A DNA stretch of 64,000 nucleotides from Istiophorus platypterus (taxonomy: Eukaryota > Chordata > Actinopteri > Istiophoriformes > Istiophoridae): contig CM029124.1 in the NCBI GenBank assembly GCA_016859345.1, positions 12,612,480 through 12,676,479 of the forward strand, written 5' to 3'. The first letter of the stretch is position 1, and each line of letters starts with the position of its first letter. Below the pieces are notes generated by a model. That model saw only the letters and a list, made by a program, of their open reading frames with translations, was not told the DNA's origin and searched no databases. The position numbers and the translations under genes were made by a program. Shown here in pieces: positions 1 through 12,700 of the stretch.

Positions 1-994
1 CACTAAAATTGTTTTAGAACTATCTCTTTCTCTGTCAGTAGTAGTCACAACAAACAAACAACTCTTTCGTTTTCACATTACACATGGGCATTTGGATTTA
101 AAAAGAGTAAAAAAAAAAAAAAAAAAAAATCTAACCTTTAACATTTCACGTACTAGCAATAACAGGTAGCTAGTGATGTGAAGTTACCAATTACTTTAAC
201 AATTAAGATTTTTGCATACATATTATTTGAGGAACTTCTAAAATATTGTGCTTTTTAAAAAATTAAACTACATTACAGTATATACAAAGGTAGAGCCTGA
301 ACAATTAATAAATGAACAGAAAATTAATTCGAAACTGTCTTGGTAACGGCTTTAGTCATTTTTTTAAATGATCATTGCTGCCCTCCTCCACAAAATAATT
401 TAAAAAGTAGCACCATCTTGAGCAGCTACTTGAGCAGTAAAATACTACTTACACATTAAAGAAGATGTAATGATCATCTGTCATCAGAATATTATTTATA
501 ATAGTAAATTAGTCACAGGGCCATGTTTTCTGCATTGTGTATTTTTACTTTTAATACTTTAAATTCAATTTCCTAATTATATGATTTGAACGTAGGGCTT
601 TTAAATGTAACGATGCATTTTACAGCACGATATTAGCAATTTTCGCTTGAGAACCTGAACAATCCATTCACCGATGGTTAATTATCGGCTAAGCCTTAAT
701 GAGTCTGTAACGTGAATTCCTTTCAAGCTGTCATTCGATAAAAATGCTCGCCCCAACTCCACCACACTTCAACTTCAGTTTTCCATTATTACCAAAAATG
801 AGGAGAGGGAGACCTCTTTCTCCGATCCGATATAACTCTGGTTCCTTCCTTCCTTAGAATGTAACTTCGTTTCGTTTGCAAAGACCGTCGTTGTCCAAGT
901 TTATAAAAGGTTTTATGTAGTAAACCTATTGAAGCGATGAGGTTTTATATCCTACAAGTGAGTAAAAAGGCGTGTTGTTTACACAGGTCTTTTC
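1..994. other. Upstream AT-rich flank, no gene seen
   Basis: AT-rich DNA 5' of tp53bp2 with a 20-base poly(A) run near 110-129. No ORF here resembles a known protein and no exon-like segment is visible. Any distal regulatory elements cannot be recognised from the single sequence. Confidence 0.6.
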
Positions 995-1016
995 TGTGTG
1001 TGTGTGTGTGTGTGTG
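995..1016 (+). repeat. (TG)11 microsatellite
   Basis: Perfect TG run ending immediately before a G12 homopolymer in the tp53bp2 promoter region. Confidence 0.95.
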
Positions 1017-1140
1017 AGGGGGGGGGGGGTCCTGCCCCCCCCCTCCAACGGGGGCGGAGCTAAAATTCCAAAGCGGAACGAGTTTCCTCCCCCTACGTCA
1101 CTCCGGGATAGGCTGCGAGCCGCCGAGCAACGCTGTCAGT
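995..1140 (+). promoter_or_regulatory. tp53bp2: Putative tp53bp2 core promoter
   Basis: This is the most GC- and CpG-rich stretch upstream of the tp53bp2 start codon. It holds a (TG)11 tract (995-1016), a G12 run (1018-1029) facing a C9 run (1035-1043), a GC-box (GGGGGCGGAGC, about 1050-1060) and a CREB/ATF-like TACGTCAC (about 1095-1102). There is no TATA box, as expected for a broadly expressed CpG promoter. Position and composition are seen directly; promoter function and the start site, probably about 1100-1150, are inferred. Confidence 0.5.
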
Positions 1141-1177
1141 CAAAGGGGATCCGGGCTGATTACCATTGCTTACGCGG
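1100..1177 (+). other. tp53bp2: Probable non-coding exon 1 of tp53bp2 (5' UTR)
   Basis: A strong donor (GCGG|GTGAGT) follows position 1177 in the CpG-rich segment. A good acceptor, a long T tract then AAATGCAG, follows at about 1501-1521, just before the exon that carries the start codon. A short non-coding first exon spliced over a 344-nt intron is the simplest reading. The 5' end is a guess because no transcript evidence is available. Confidence 0.4.
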
Positions 1178-1419
1178 GTGAGTAAAGAAAATAAAATAAA
1201 ATAATAATAAAAAATAATAACGCGTAGATTCGTAAAGAGGGTTTCTTTTCGCTCTCTAAAACGCGGGGACTCTTCTTGGGGCTCCGCCGTCGCGACGAGC
1301 CGTTGCAAAGTTCCAGAGCGATGCTCACGCACGACTACAACGGAAACTTTAGTCGCGAAGGCCTTGTTATTTGTTGCAACAGGTCCACGGGACACAAGTT
1401 ACACCACTTGTGTAATGTT

Positions 1420-1447
1420 GTTATTATTATTATTATTATTATTATTA
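1420..1447 (+). repeat. (ATT)n microsatellite
   Basis: About nine ATT units in the small 5' UTR intron of tp53bp2. Confidence 0.95.
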
Positions 1448-1521
1448 CGTTAACATTAGTTGAATTAATGTGGGAAAAACAAATGTGTTGTGTGTGTGCT
1501 TTTTTTTTTTTTTAAATGCAG

Positions 1522-1681
1522 GACGAGAGCCCGAGGCAGGAGAAAGTAGCCTTGCCCGTCGCGGGGTTTAAGGCTCCGGGATTAAAGCGATCGCCGGTCC
1601 CACCGCTTTCGTCGAAACCGCCGCCGGGGATTCATGAATTTGCTGGTTAGCTAAATGCGGTACGAAGCTAAAATGATGCCG
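1522..1681 (+). CDS. tp53bp2: tp53bp2 exon with start codon (coding 1655-1681)
   Basis: Acceptor at 1520-1521, donor CCG|GTGAGT after 1681. Coding starts at ATG 1655 and gives MRYEAKMMP. An in-frame TAA (1652-1654) directly precedes this ATG, fixing the upstream limit. Human ASPP2 has a long form with a matching six-residue extension before MMPMF and a shorter form from the later Met pair, so initiation at 1673 is also possible. Phase 0 end. Confidence 0.85.
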
Positions 1682-2231
1682 GTGAGTTTTGTGTTTTTGA
1701 ATTTTACGCGAGATACAAGTTTTCGGCGTCGGGATGAACGTTTCTCCCTTCGACATTGTGGGACAGAGCTAACCCCCCCGACGTTACCACTACCTGGACA
1801 TTTAAATTGACGTGGCAAGTTGGTGCAGTTTCTACTTTCTGTCATTGCTGTGGCAACCGAGGGTCGCGTTTTGCGGTTTATGAGACGTGACAGCTGTTTG
1901 TTGCGTCGGGGCATATGGTTATGTTGTTGGATATAAAAAAAAATTTGTTTGTTTTCTGGCATGTTGATCCACGTATAAACGGTTGTTTCACATGCAAACC
2001 AGTCAGAGCATCCTGCGTCAAAATGCGTTTTTATATTAATATATCCAGTTCTAGGTTAGTTAACGTTAACCTGGCATGATTAACTTTGACTGTGGAATTA
2101 TTCAATTCATCTGAACGCTTTGTTAGTATAAATACATCCATCCACACAATAAGCAGAAGGCATCTGCCAAGTCTTGCTGGCACTATGCTAACCTCAGCTC
2201 TGGACTCCTGCCATGTCATCACTATCATCAC

Positions 2232-2267
<36 letters not shown>

Positions 2268-3747
2268 AAGAGGTCCCCTGCCTTTGCTGCAGTGCAAGCC
2301 TCCATCTCTCAGCACTTCTCTGATGTGTGCAGAGAGTGTCAGACACCGGTCTGCATGCATGTGCTTACAGTGGAGAAATAACCTTCCCAACAGATAGAAA
2401 TAGTGACACTTTCTTTTTTTGTTTTTTTGTTTGTTTTTTAATAATGCCAGAGTTTACTTCTCTTTTGAGTTTTCTTGCTTGCTGACAAAGGAACAAAGTG
2501 CAAAGAAGTAATGGCTGGATCAGTAACTAGAGAGCACGAGCTGAAATTCTTATGTCTAGAATTTATGTACCTAAGAATGTCATGGCAAAAAAGGCTGAAA
2601 CCCAGTAATATTTTCATGATTAACAAAGGGATTATTTTCCAATAAATCATTATTTATTTCAATGTCATAAAATAGTGAAAACAAGCCCTTCGACAGCTCT
2701 CAGTCTCCAGTGTTACATATTGCTATCGTTCAATTTGTCCAATATAAATTCTTCACTTTATAAATTATACACAACAGAATAGAGCAGCAAATCCTGACAT
2801 CTTAAAAGCTGAAACTGGAGGATTTATTAGCATTTAGTTTGGTCACTGACTTAAATGATTCAATCTGTTTTATCCAAATAGTTGTCGGTTAATTTTCTTT
2901 TGATCAGGTTATCAATCAAGTAACTGCTCGTTCAAAAACTAGTGCCATGTCAGCAATAGTTGCCAGTATACTAAGATTATAGAGGAATGGACAGTCAATA
3001 TCAGAAACATTATTATTTTAATATATAGTGTTTGGCCTCAGCTTCAGTTCTTCTGGACCTTTTTACATTTATGTTTTGTTTTTTTTTTTTGATGTAGTGA
3101 TGTAAAATCACTCACTTCACAATACATTAATTATACTTTGTTAACATCAATGATAAAGAAAAAAAATAGTATATTACTTTTTGTAATTATGCTCAGGCTA
3201 TACTAATGTTGTCTTTGCTCAGACCTGTGCTTCTCAGGGGAAAAAAGCATGATTACTGAATTAATCATGTTAGCAGTGAAGACCAAGTTGTACGTGGATG
3301 ACTCCTGTCTGGCATGTTACCTCTGTTTACTAATGGCACTAAGTCATTTGTTATCACCAAGCTCGTTTCTCATGGACACCAATATGAATTGCCACCCTTA
3401 CATGTTTTCTTTCAAGGTCTGTTTTGTTTATATGCTAGATGAGATCTTGGTAGTTTACCCCTTTACCCTAGCCTGACAATATATCTCTGAATGTGTTTGA
3501 ATGAGATTCAGATTCTGGTATTCGCCTGATTAACACAAAATGGCCTCTATGTGGCCATGTCTGATGTGAGGTATTGTCTTAGAAATTACACCCACAGTCC
3601 ATGACCCTGCTTGTACAGGCCAGGGGCTTGGGGGGTAGTGAGAATTTAGTGTCGTAATTGCTGCCTGGGGATGGTAAATAGGGGGTCACTGTTTTCATGA
3701 ACACAATGAGCTGCAGTGACTCTTGAACAGTGTGTTGTGGAGAGCAC

Positions 3748-3788
<41 letters not shown>

Positions 3789-6700
3789 CTGTGCTATGGC
3801 AGCATCCTGATAAGGGATGCTCACCCTTTATTGAACAATAGCATGTTCCCCCCGATGTGCTGTTGTCTGTCCTTAAACCAGTTTTTATTCAGCAGAAACT
3901 TATTAATGCCATATTTAGGCTTGAATCATCTGCTAGCGTATTAGGTCATATTTCATTTTCGAGTACTTTTTGTTAAGATAAATTATAGTAAGTAGACTGT
4001 TCTGGCAGCTTAAAGAACACGAACCAGACAGGGAAGAAAATGATTTAGCATCAGTCAGGAAAAGTTTCTGCATGAGTTTGGATTCCAAATGATGCCGACA
4101 CGAAGCCCACATCACTTCCTCATTCCTGTCCCATGATACAAGTTGCTTGCTGTGTAGATCTTCAAGCAGATAAACCTTTTAGCACCTTGTCTGCATAATT
4201 CTTACTTTTGCACACACTGACCACACACTTTTGCAAAATGTCTTGGTTACACTGCAGCAAATCTCACGGTTGCTGGACTTTGTGGTAGTGTTATGATGGT
4301 GGGAAAATGAGGTGTTGCTCTGGGAAGATGCTCGGGGATTTTGCTGTGTGTGTCAACAGAAACCTGAGTAGGCTTTCTCTGCGGCCACCACAGGCTTTGT
4401 GTTTACTCTATGGGAGAGTATGTGGTGGTTACATAAGCCGACTGTCACATAAGTGATAGCCAAGGACAGTCAAGGGCAAAGTTTTGACTTTTGCCTGAGG
4501 AAGAGTTATCAGGATGACTTTATTAGCTGAAAAGAGAGGTGTAAAAATAGCATAGGATTGTAATGACACTTTGTTTGCAAGCATGCAAGTGGTTTATCTA
4601 TGTATTATAATATGGCTGAACACTATAACATTTTGGACACAAGGCTGATTTACTAATCACAGGGCAAAGCAAGTAATATTTGCTGAGCTAAAAAGGAAGA
4701 CTTGTGAATGGTTAAAACACAGCTTAGCCTGTTCCCGACAATTTATGATCTCATAAGCATAATTTTCATCATCTGCTACACTTTGCAGTGCACAGTGCCA
4801 CAACACCAGCATAAAGTTAGCCTGGTTTCTAAGAGGACGCACACCCAAGTCACCTAAGCAGGTATTATCTTACCCACCTAGGAAAACTGAAAGACCCAGA
4901 TCTGTGAGCATTCCATGTGAAAAGCAGAATGACATTCTGAAGTGGTTCAGTGCCTGAAAGACCCCTTTTTGCACAGTGAGGGCATTGTGACAACAGTGCC
5001 TCTAAGGTTGAGAGACTAATTCCACCATGGGGCACAGGAAGGCCATGGTTCATAAGTTTACTCAGGGTGGTCAGGGAATCAGCCATCTAGGAAATGTGTG
5101 TCATCTTTTTATATTGTCTTTGTCCTTGTTGATGACGTTATTCATTTTTTAAACCCCAAAGATGATATACTACCAAGAATGTATTTTAAGTAATGCATTG
5201 CAAGGGCAAAAAATATCACACATGATGGCAAAAACACACAGTAGTTATATTGTTCTTTGTAATTATCTGCTGTGCAGCTCTTAAGTTTCAATGAAAGTTC
5301 TTCTGCTACACAGTTTTTTCCAGATTTTTATGCCAGTGGCAAGTAGTGCTAGCTGCTGTGTGAATAATACCCTTTCCAGGGACTTTTGTAGAGATAGAAA
5401 CTAGTGCCTATGAACTATATTGAGATTTTTAATGGGTTGGTCCAAATATGGCTAACGTTCCTCAGTCCCCAAAAAAGTAAATGCATTGGAACTTTGCCAC
5501 CTCCAGGCATTCACTCCCCTGCCTCACCATGCACTATTTTGCATATGACGGATTAAACACCACAAAGGCATCTTTCAGTGTGCATTTTTTTAAGAAGCCA
5601 ATTAGTGTGTCCTCCACATTTTGGATTGCTACCTCTCGGCTGTTAGTTTCCCTCATGAGAGTAGTGCTGGTAAAAGGTAATTTAACATACAGTAAAATCT
5701 GACGCAAAAGGCTGGCTGTTTTCTAAATTCTGTGAATGCTACACAATTCAGTCATTTATGTCATTTATTAAGCATTTTTAGGTCATTCGAGTCTGTGTAT
5801 ATTATCTCCAGGTTGCTGTGGCCTTGTTGTTTTCTGAATGACTTCATTCACCTATCAAGAGGGCGCAGGAAAAAGGATACATCCTCTACCTTCTGCTTTT
5901 CTTCCTTATCACTCAGATAAGCACAAAGAAGGAACTGTCCCATCATGTAGACTAGGAATGGAAGAGTATTTTGAGAGTACCGATTATGAAGTGATAGGCT
6001 AAGTACTGCATTGCAGGCAGAGAAAAGAGGTTGTCCTGATCTGAGAGTCACGGCTTGCTGCAGCTTCAGTGTGTTGTAAAAGCTGCTTTTTTCTGAATTT
6101 TGCAGCTAAATAGGGCTACTGTGCACTCTGATTCCCAATGCATTCTGCTGTTTGTTACCCCTGACCTTTTCTCCCTTCACCCTCTAATGCAGCAAAGAGA
6201 AAGTGAGAGAGAGAGAGAGAGAGAGAGTGTGAATGAGAAACAAAGAAGAATAATGCATAAAGCCATCAGGGAGTTTTCTGCTGCCTCGTCTTTTTGAGGG
6301 ACTAGAATGCTGGAACGGTGTCAACTCTTGAAGCTATGGCAAGGAGACACACAGAAAGATGCTGCTGCAGTGTCTCATAAACTTACTGTAATCAGATTCA
6401 GAGGTGACTCTCTCGATCAGACCTAGTTTGCTCATTTGCTTACCACAGCAATATCTCTTAATTGAAAGTGCGTATGGACAGAAGGCCCAGCAGCCCTAAG
6501 GTGAGACCCCTCAGGCATGGTCGTAGATATGGCACCTATTATCCTCTGCTGTCATCGTGCCTTACAACGTCCACATTCCCAGTTGTCCCATATCACCTTT
6601 AGGCATAATATCAGATGCTTTATATCTGTGACAGTCAGTCCCATTGTATTATATCTAACCTGCCTGACAGTTGCCTAATTTGTTCTGACTGCACACCCCT

Positions 6701-9700
6701 TTTACGGTACATATATGTATAGGCAGAACATGCTTTGATATTTATAAACTGTATAAAAGATATAAAAACGGTATAAAAACGATATAAAGATATACTAATC
6801 TTAATTGGTGTGTTTCACGCATTTATTATTATGACACATTTAGATATTTTGCTCTTTATCTTTGGATCATACTGAAGATTTTTCTAAGTGCTGTTACTAT
6901 AAAATCATACCTCATATGCGAGTCCAACACACTATAAAACAATTTAACATGTTTATAATATACTTCACTTCAACTTTCAAAGTCTTATCTATAATATGAT
7001 ATGCATGGATATACAGATTCTCTGTTTCAGATTAAACAGACCCATGCAACACTATGACAAGCTGAAAATGTACTTGTATGCTACTTACTGCAGAGAGAAG
7101 TAACATATTTTTTCCCTTACCCTCAAGAGTAATGTATGAAGTGTGACAATAATTGTTTCAAGTCATCAGCATGCTTCTTCCCTCTATGGTTCCAGTCTTT
7201 TCTGCATCAAGAGCTTCAAGAATTGACACAGCCTCATTAAATTAGGCTTTGAATGGTTACTAGATCAGTGGCTCAATGGAAAATTAATAATTTTGAAAAC
7301 TGAGTAATGATTTGTGGTAAACATTTTGTGATTATGGCTCATGAGTTGAAGTATTTATATTAAATTTACTACTTTTGGGTATTCTGACTCTTGGTAAAAT
7401 TAAAAAAGTCATTATACTTTTGAGCTTTTATAATTTGAGGTGTAAATTTGTCTCCTTTTTTGAATTAAATTTTTATATTCAGAGGGATAAAAATGCAGTA
7501 ACAGAGATAATGAGAATAATTAGCAATGAAAACAAACTTGTAGCAGTAACAGCTTGAAAAATAACATGCTTTAAAAGCAGACACATTAGCATATTTCAGC
7601 TTTAAAAATTATGGACCAAAACAAATTGAGGTACTAATATCGAAAATTGATTTAAATAGAAAATAAGCTACTTGCTGATGTTATAGGGGAGCAAGTAAGG
7701 ATAAGAAATAGGATTTTTTTCAAAACACCACACAGCAATAATGAAGGATCTGTGATGTTTCTGTGGGTGTGTTAAATTGTTTTGATGCGAATTCTCTGTG
7801 ACGGATTTAGCTTTCATTTCCTAGTTATTCTGATATTGCAGAGTAATTCCATTATAGTGCAATCCCTTGTGATTCATCTATTCGTGGAAATGGGAAACTG
7901 CTGTGGCAGACAGTTTTGATCACTCTTAACTCAATATGCAACCAATTGCATTTGGACCATGGTCTTGAGAGACTCGAAGTAGAATTGACCCTCACAAGGA
8001 GAGAGTGGATTTTCAAGGTGGGAGACTGGGATTGATTTGCTGTAAAGACTGTTTAGATTAACATCATCAAAGGATTGGTCATCTAACTTTGTTTTAATTA
8101 TACTTTGGCCTGAATACAGTCATCAAGACAACAATTTCCTGCTCTGTTTATGTGCATCACTCTATTGCTACAGTGCACTAGTACGTTATCAGAACTATCA
8201 GTGGGAGTGCCATACACACACGCATAGCATTCCTTCCTGTAATTGGCTAAGGGTACAGTGTTGATCTTTAAACTAAAGTCATCTCAAAGACTTCTGTCTA
8301 AACAACTGGAGAGACTTGAAAAGCCTGTTCCCTTGTTTCAAGGCCTCTTTGACTTTGATTGGAGAAGTGATCCAAACTTGTCAGTAAAGAGTCAAATTAA
8401 CATCTTATGGGCTGTAGGCTACATAGCTGATATCTTCATTATACAGTATCTCATAGAATAACCCCACACCTCCCTACAGGCACTGCAGCTTATTTAACTT
8501 TATGCAGGACAAAAATTGATGAAGACGCAAGTTTCCATGCAGTAACCTAGAACAGCTGTAAAACTAGATCTCTTTGTTTTTTGTTTTTCTTTTTAATTTT
8601 CCAGTCTCTCTTTCTCAACTTTTCTGCCTTTTTCAGCAGGGCAGGTCAAATAAGTGCTGCCAGCTGCAGTCACTCTCCTCCTCTTAGATGTATTCATTCC
8701 TATTACCGTGTCTTTTGTCTGATGGTTTGATGTTATAGCCTTTCATCTCTGAGAGAGACACACACTCCTGTCTTTGTTATTGTGTCGACAACAGAGGGTC
8801 TTGAGTATGTATTAGTGACCCCCAAGATTGTGTGGGTTTTTGTTCTACTGAAGTCACAACAGTACTAAATTTTATGGATTCAAACAACTTCAACTAGGAA
8901 GGGAACACTGAAATCTGCTCATGAGAATGAGCAACTCTATTCTGTTGGGTCTTGGTTACCTTGAAGAAATCTCTCTCCATCTTTAGGCATAGTAGCTGAG
9001 GCCTAGCTGCAGGCTATTGAATTTAAGCTTACTATTGTAGTACTGAGCCAGTAGTCTGTTGAAGGGTTGTATTTTTATATAGCGGATTAACTTAATCCCT
9101 GAGATATAGCCCCAATGACCTAGCCTCATAGCTGCTCTGCTTTGAGAATATCTACAGTGCAGGCTGCAGCGTTAATGGCCACATGTCTTTGCACTGCCTA
9201 TAATTGTCAGTTTGCATTTTGAGCTGTCAGTCCCAAACCCTGAGAGACAGCTCTGACTCAGTCGATGCTGTGATGGAATTACAAATCTATTGCTGTAATT
9301 GAGCAGCAGAAGCAGCATGTCCCCTTCTCCATCCTCAAGGCAATCTCTTTGCCCTGTCTTAGGTACAAAGGAAATGCGGCTCAGTGGTCGCTTGGTTATA
9401 CACTTTGATAGACAGGCGGAAAATGTAGCACGTTTTATCAAACCTTGTCATGTAAAATCCAAATTGGTACTGCTCAGCTTCCTGGTTATATAAGGCCACC
9501 TAAGATGATACTTTCTGGTAGCTGCAGCACTGCTTTTAGTACTTTTTGAAATAGGCAAGTAAGATTGTTGTTGAGCTGTTTAATTTTACTCGCTTTTGGA
9601 TCTATGAATATTTAATGAACTCTCAAGTTGTCTGACTGAGTCAAAACAGGGAGTCAGGCCATTCTTCTCACCTGTCTTTCTAAGTAGACTATTTAAGGCT

Positions 9701-12700
9701 GTCCTTTTCCCCTTAATCAAGCTGTCAGGGGCTCTGTAGTAGGGCTGAGCATTATGGACAACACTAAATATAATCACTAGAAGTCTCTATCTGATAGTGA
9801 CCATTCAGACACAATCACCTTCTGCTGTGTTTATTCAGTCAGCAAAATTGTGTATCATGATAAACTGCATAAGAGGAAAAATACTTCAGTGTGAGTACAG
9901 TGATAGATTTAAAAAAAAATAATGTTTTAACTAACCCTATTTTGCAAATTTTTTGATATTCACAAAGAAATATTAATATGCAAAAGTGCCTGAAAATTTG
10001 CCTCATTAGCTCAATCAATGGTGTGTATATATAGCACATGTGTGCAGTATCCAAGCCCATAAGCAGTGACCACAGGCATTAGGCGAATGGAGGTCAGCAG
10101 CAAAGTGCTAACTCATCTACACTGAGGCTAGGACTGGTTAGTGGCTGGCCAGGATCGTTAACTTTAGTGCTGAGGAGAATTTGCCTTCAGTGCAAGCATT
10201 GCCACTCCCAAGACTCCCTCATCAATGGTTCTGTCTTCTCACGCTCTTTTGGTCCCACTCTCTCCAAGCCTCCACCCCCTTTGCTCTGTTGTCTCTCTGT
10301 CACTCTCCAAATATTAACAGGGTCATTTGAATGTCCTGCATTGCTGGGAAGTTGTGATGATGTCAGCTGCTCTGAACTGATCTCTGAATAGCTTTTTTGG
10401 AATCCTTTGCTAAATGCAGACTACCTGAAATTGATGCCAGTTGAGGTTTTCTTTTAATTACCTCCTCAGACAGTGCCATTTATTATGTTAACTGATTGCA
10501 GTTTAGTTCTAAGTGACATACCACACATAGTAAAACTATTTGTATTAGTAGACAGGAAAATGCAGCTTTGTTCTCTGGAGTGGTTGTCCTCCACAGAGCT
10601 GTTAGGTCTTCCATGGCCAGTGAGGAACACAGGCAATGTCTGTTGACAACTTTCTGCATTGTAGATTACTGACAAGGATAACTCACTGGTAATTCACTCT
10701 ATTGATGGGGATCTTTTATTTACATCCCTATGGAATGAACCAGTTGAGTCAGTTCCTGAGTCAGACCATTACCCCAAACTTCCACTTTCAACTCATCACC
10801 GTGAGAAAACAAACCTCTGGTTGTGTACGTTGCTAAGGAGATTTTTAGAGGAAACATGTCACCTACCTACTCACTCCGTAAGACTCATTCTACAAACAAA
10901 AGGGAGGATAAAGCCACTTAAGGCTATTGCACTTTTGCTCGGTGCACACCACAGTTCAAAAGCAACCCAAATGCTTTTGTTTCTGCTCCGCGGCTGCAGC
11001 TGCTCTGTATGCTCGCCCCACAAGCCCTTTGTGCTTGTGACCCCGCTGACCTGATGTTCCCACCATGGCCCCTGTGGGCACAGTCGTTCACAGCAGCTTG
11101 CTGAGAATAGAAAAACCTGACAGTATAACCTGGAGGTTTAGTGCACAAACAACAATACTGCTCTGACAATTATATCCTTTCCAGGTTATTCTAGATCGTA
11201 GACTGCTGCTTATCTATTGTGTCACTATTGAAGTCTATCTGAAGACATTACTGCACCATAACCTGGGGCTAAGACAAAGTGGTTTAGTATCTCCATGTTT
11301 TACCATGCATTAGGGCACCTGTGATATAATTGTATTTATAATGGCCTTATCATAGCTATGGGATCAGATTACAAATTGGAGCCTATTCTAGCCCTAAAAG
11401 TTTCTTAAGAAAAGTTTATGACTGCATAGCTACACTGTTTTTCACTTTCACTTTACTGTCAGTGTTTGTGTAGGTTTTAGAGTGTTACACAGACAGAATA
11501 AGAAAATTCACTCCATGATTTAAATTTTTTAATTTACTGTCGGGGATTTAGTATGACACAGCCCAATATTATTTCAACTATAAAGATTAATATTGTCTAT
11601 AGGTATTGGTTTTAGAATTTATTTAAAATGTAATACAATAGTATTATTTAATTTGCTTGCTTTTAGACAGCTCAATTTCACAATTTCTGCTCAGTTTCAA
11701 AATGGTTTTTTTTTTTTTTTCTGCCACAGTGAAATGCTTTCACATTCCACTTCTATCAGTGACAGCTTCATTGAGATAGTCCATTTGTTTTTAGTTAGTC
11801 CCGAACCAGTCTCTACCATCTGTCAGTCACACACTCACTGACATACAAATCCAGCTTCTCTGGAGTCCTCAGTGGTCTGCTCCTTTAGAGTACTTGGCAG
11901 AGGTATTAAGTAAGTGTGTGTGTGTTTGTGTGTGTGTGTCTTTCTGTGTCTGTGTTAGGATAGAGGGATCTCTCACTGTGGTGACAGCAGTAGTTAGCAG
12001 TTAGGTGGCATGGGGTAAAATGGAATTCTGGGAGTTGGCCTCTGATTTCTCTGTTGACACAGAGGAATGAGGGGTGGGAAATGGATACTGCTATCAGTGA
12101 AGCGCACATATCACTCACACACACACACTTAACCATGAGAAATTAAGACACTAATTATAGAGAGTTATGTTGTATGAATTATGTGTACACACTACTTCTA
12201 TCAAGGCCACCAGGATTCTCTATCTTGTATTGCTGTTTAACTTCTCTATCTAATCTACCCGGCGCTCTGCCTCTCTCTCCCACTCCTGTTGTCCCCAGAT
12301 GTTCCTGACAGTATACCTCAGTAACAATGACCAGCATTTTACTGAGGTTCCTGTTACCCCGGAGACGCTGTGCCGGGACGTGGTGGACTTGTGCAAGGAG
12401 CCGGGGGAGACAGACTGCCACCTGTCTGAGATGTGGCGTGGATCTGGTGAGTGACAGTGCTGGTTTACCCAGTGTTAAGTTTATCCATCTAGACACCATG
12501 CAGCATATTAGATTTTCAGTTAAATGCTGCTTTGTTTGTGGAATATGGCTTTATACTAAGGGAGAGGAGTCAGTGTTCAAACACTTTGTCTTCTTCCTTT
12601 AATTAGAAGCATATCTGAAGTAGACTATATATGGAGATTAGCTTTGTGGTGAACTGCTTGGTGATTTCTCTTGGAAGGGTTTATCTCTTTCGGTCTACAA

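Larger units (their letters stand above)
1682..12298 (+). other. tp53bp2: tp53bp2 intron 1 (10.6 kb)
   Basis: Long first intron with no ORF resembling a known protein. It contains simple repeats near 2225, 3751 and 6205 and otherwise AT-rich unique-looking sequence. Transcriptional enhancers are common in such introns, but none can be identified here. Confidence 0.8.

Noticed and set aside
1682..12298. A gene nested in tp53bp2 intron 1
   Set aside because: Only short, composition-driven open frames; none with domain signatures.
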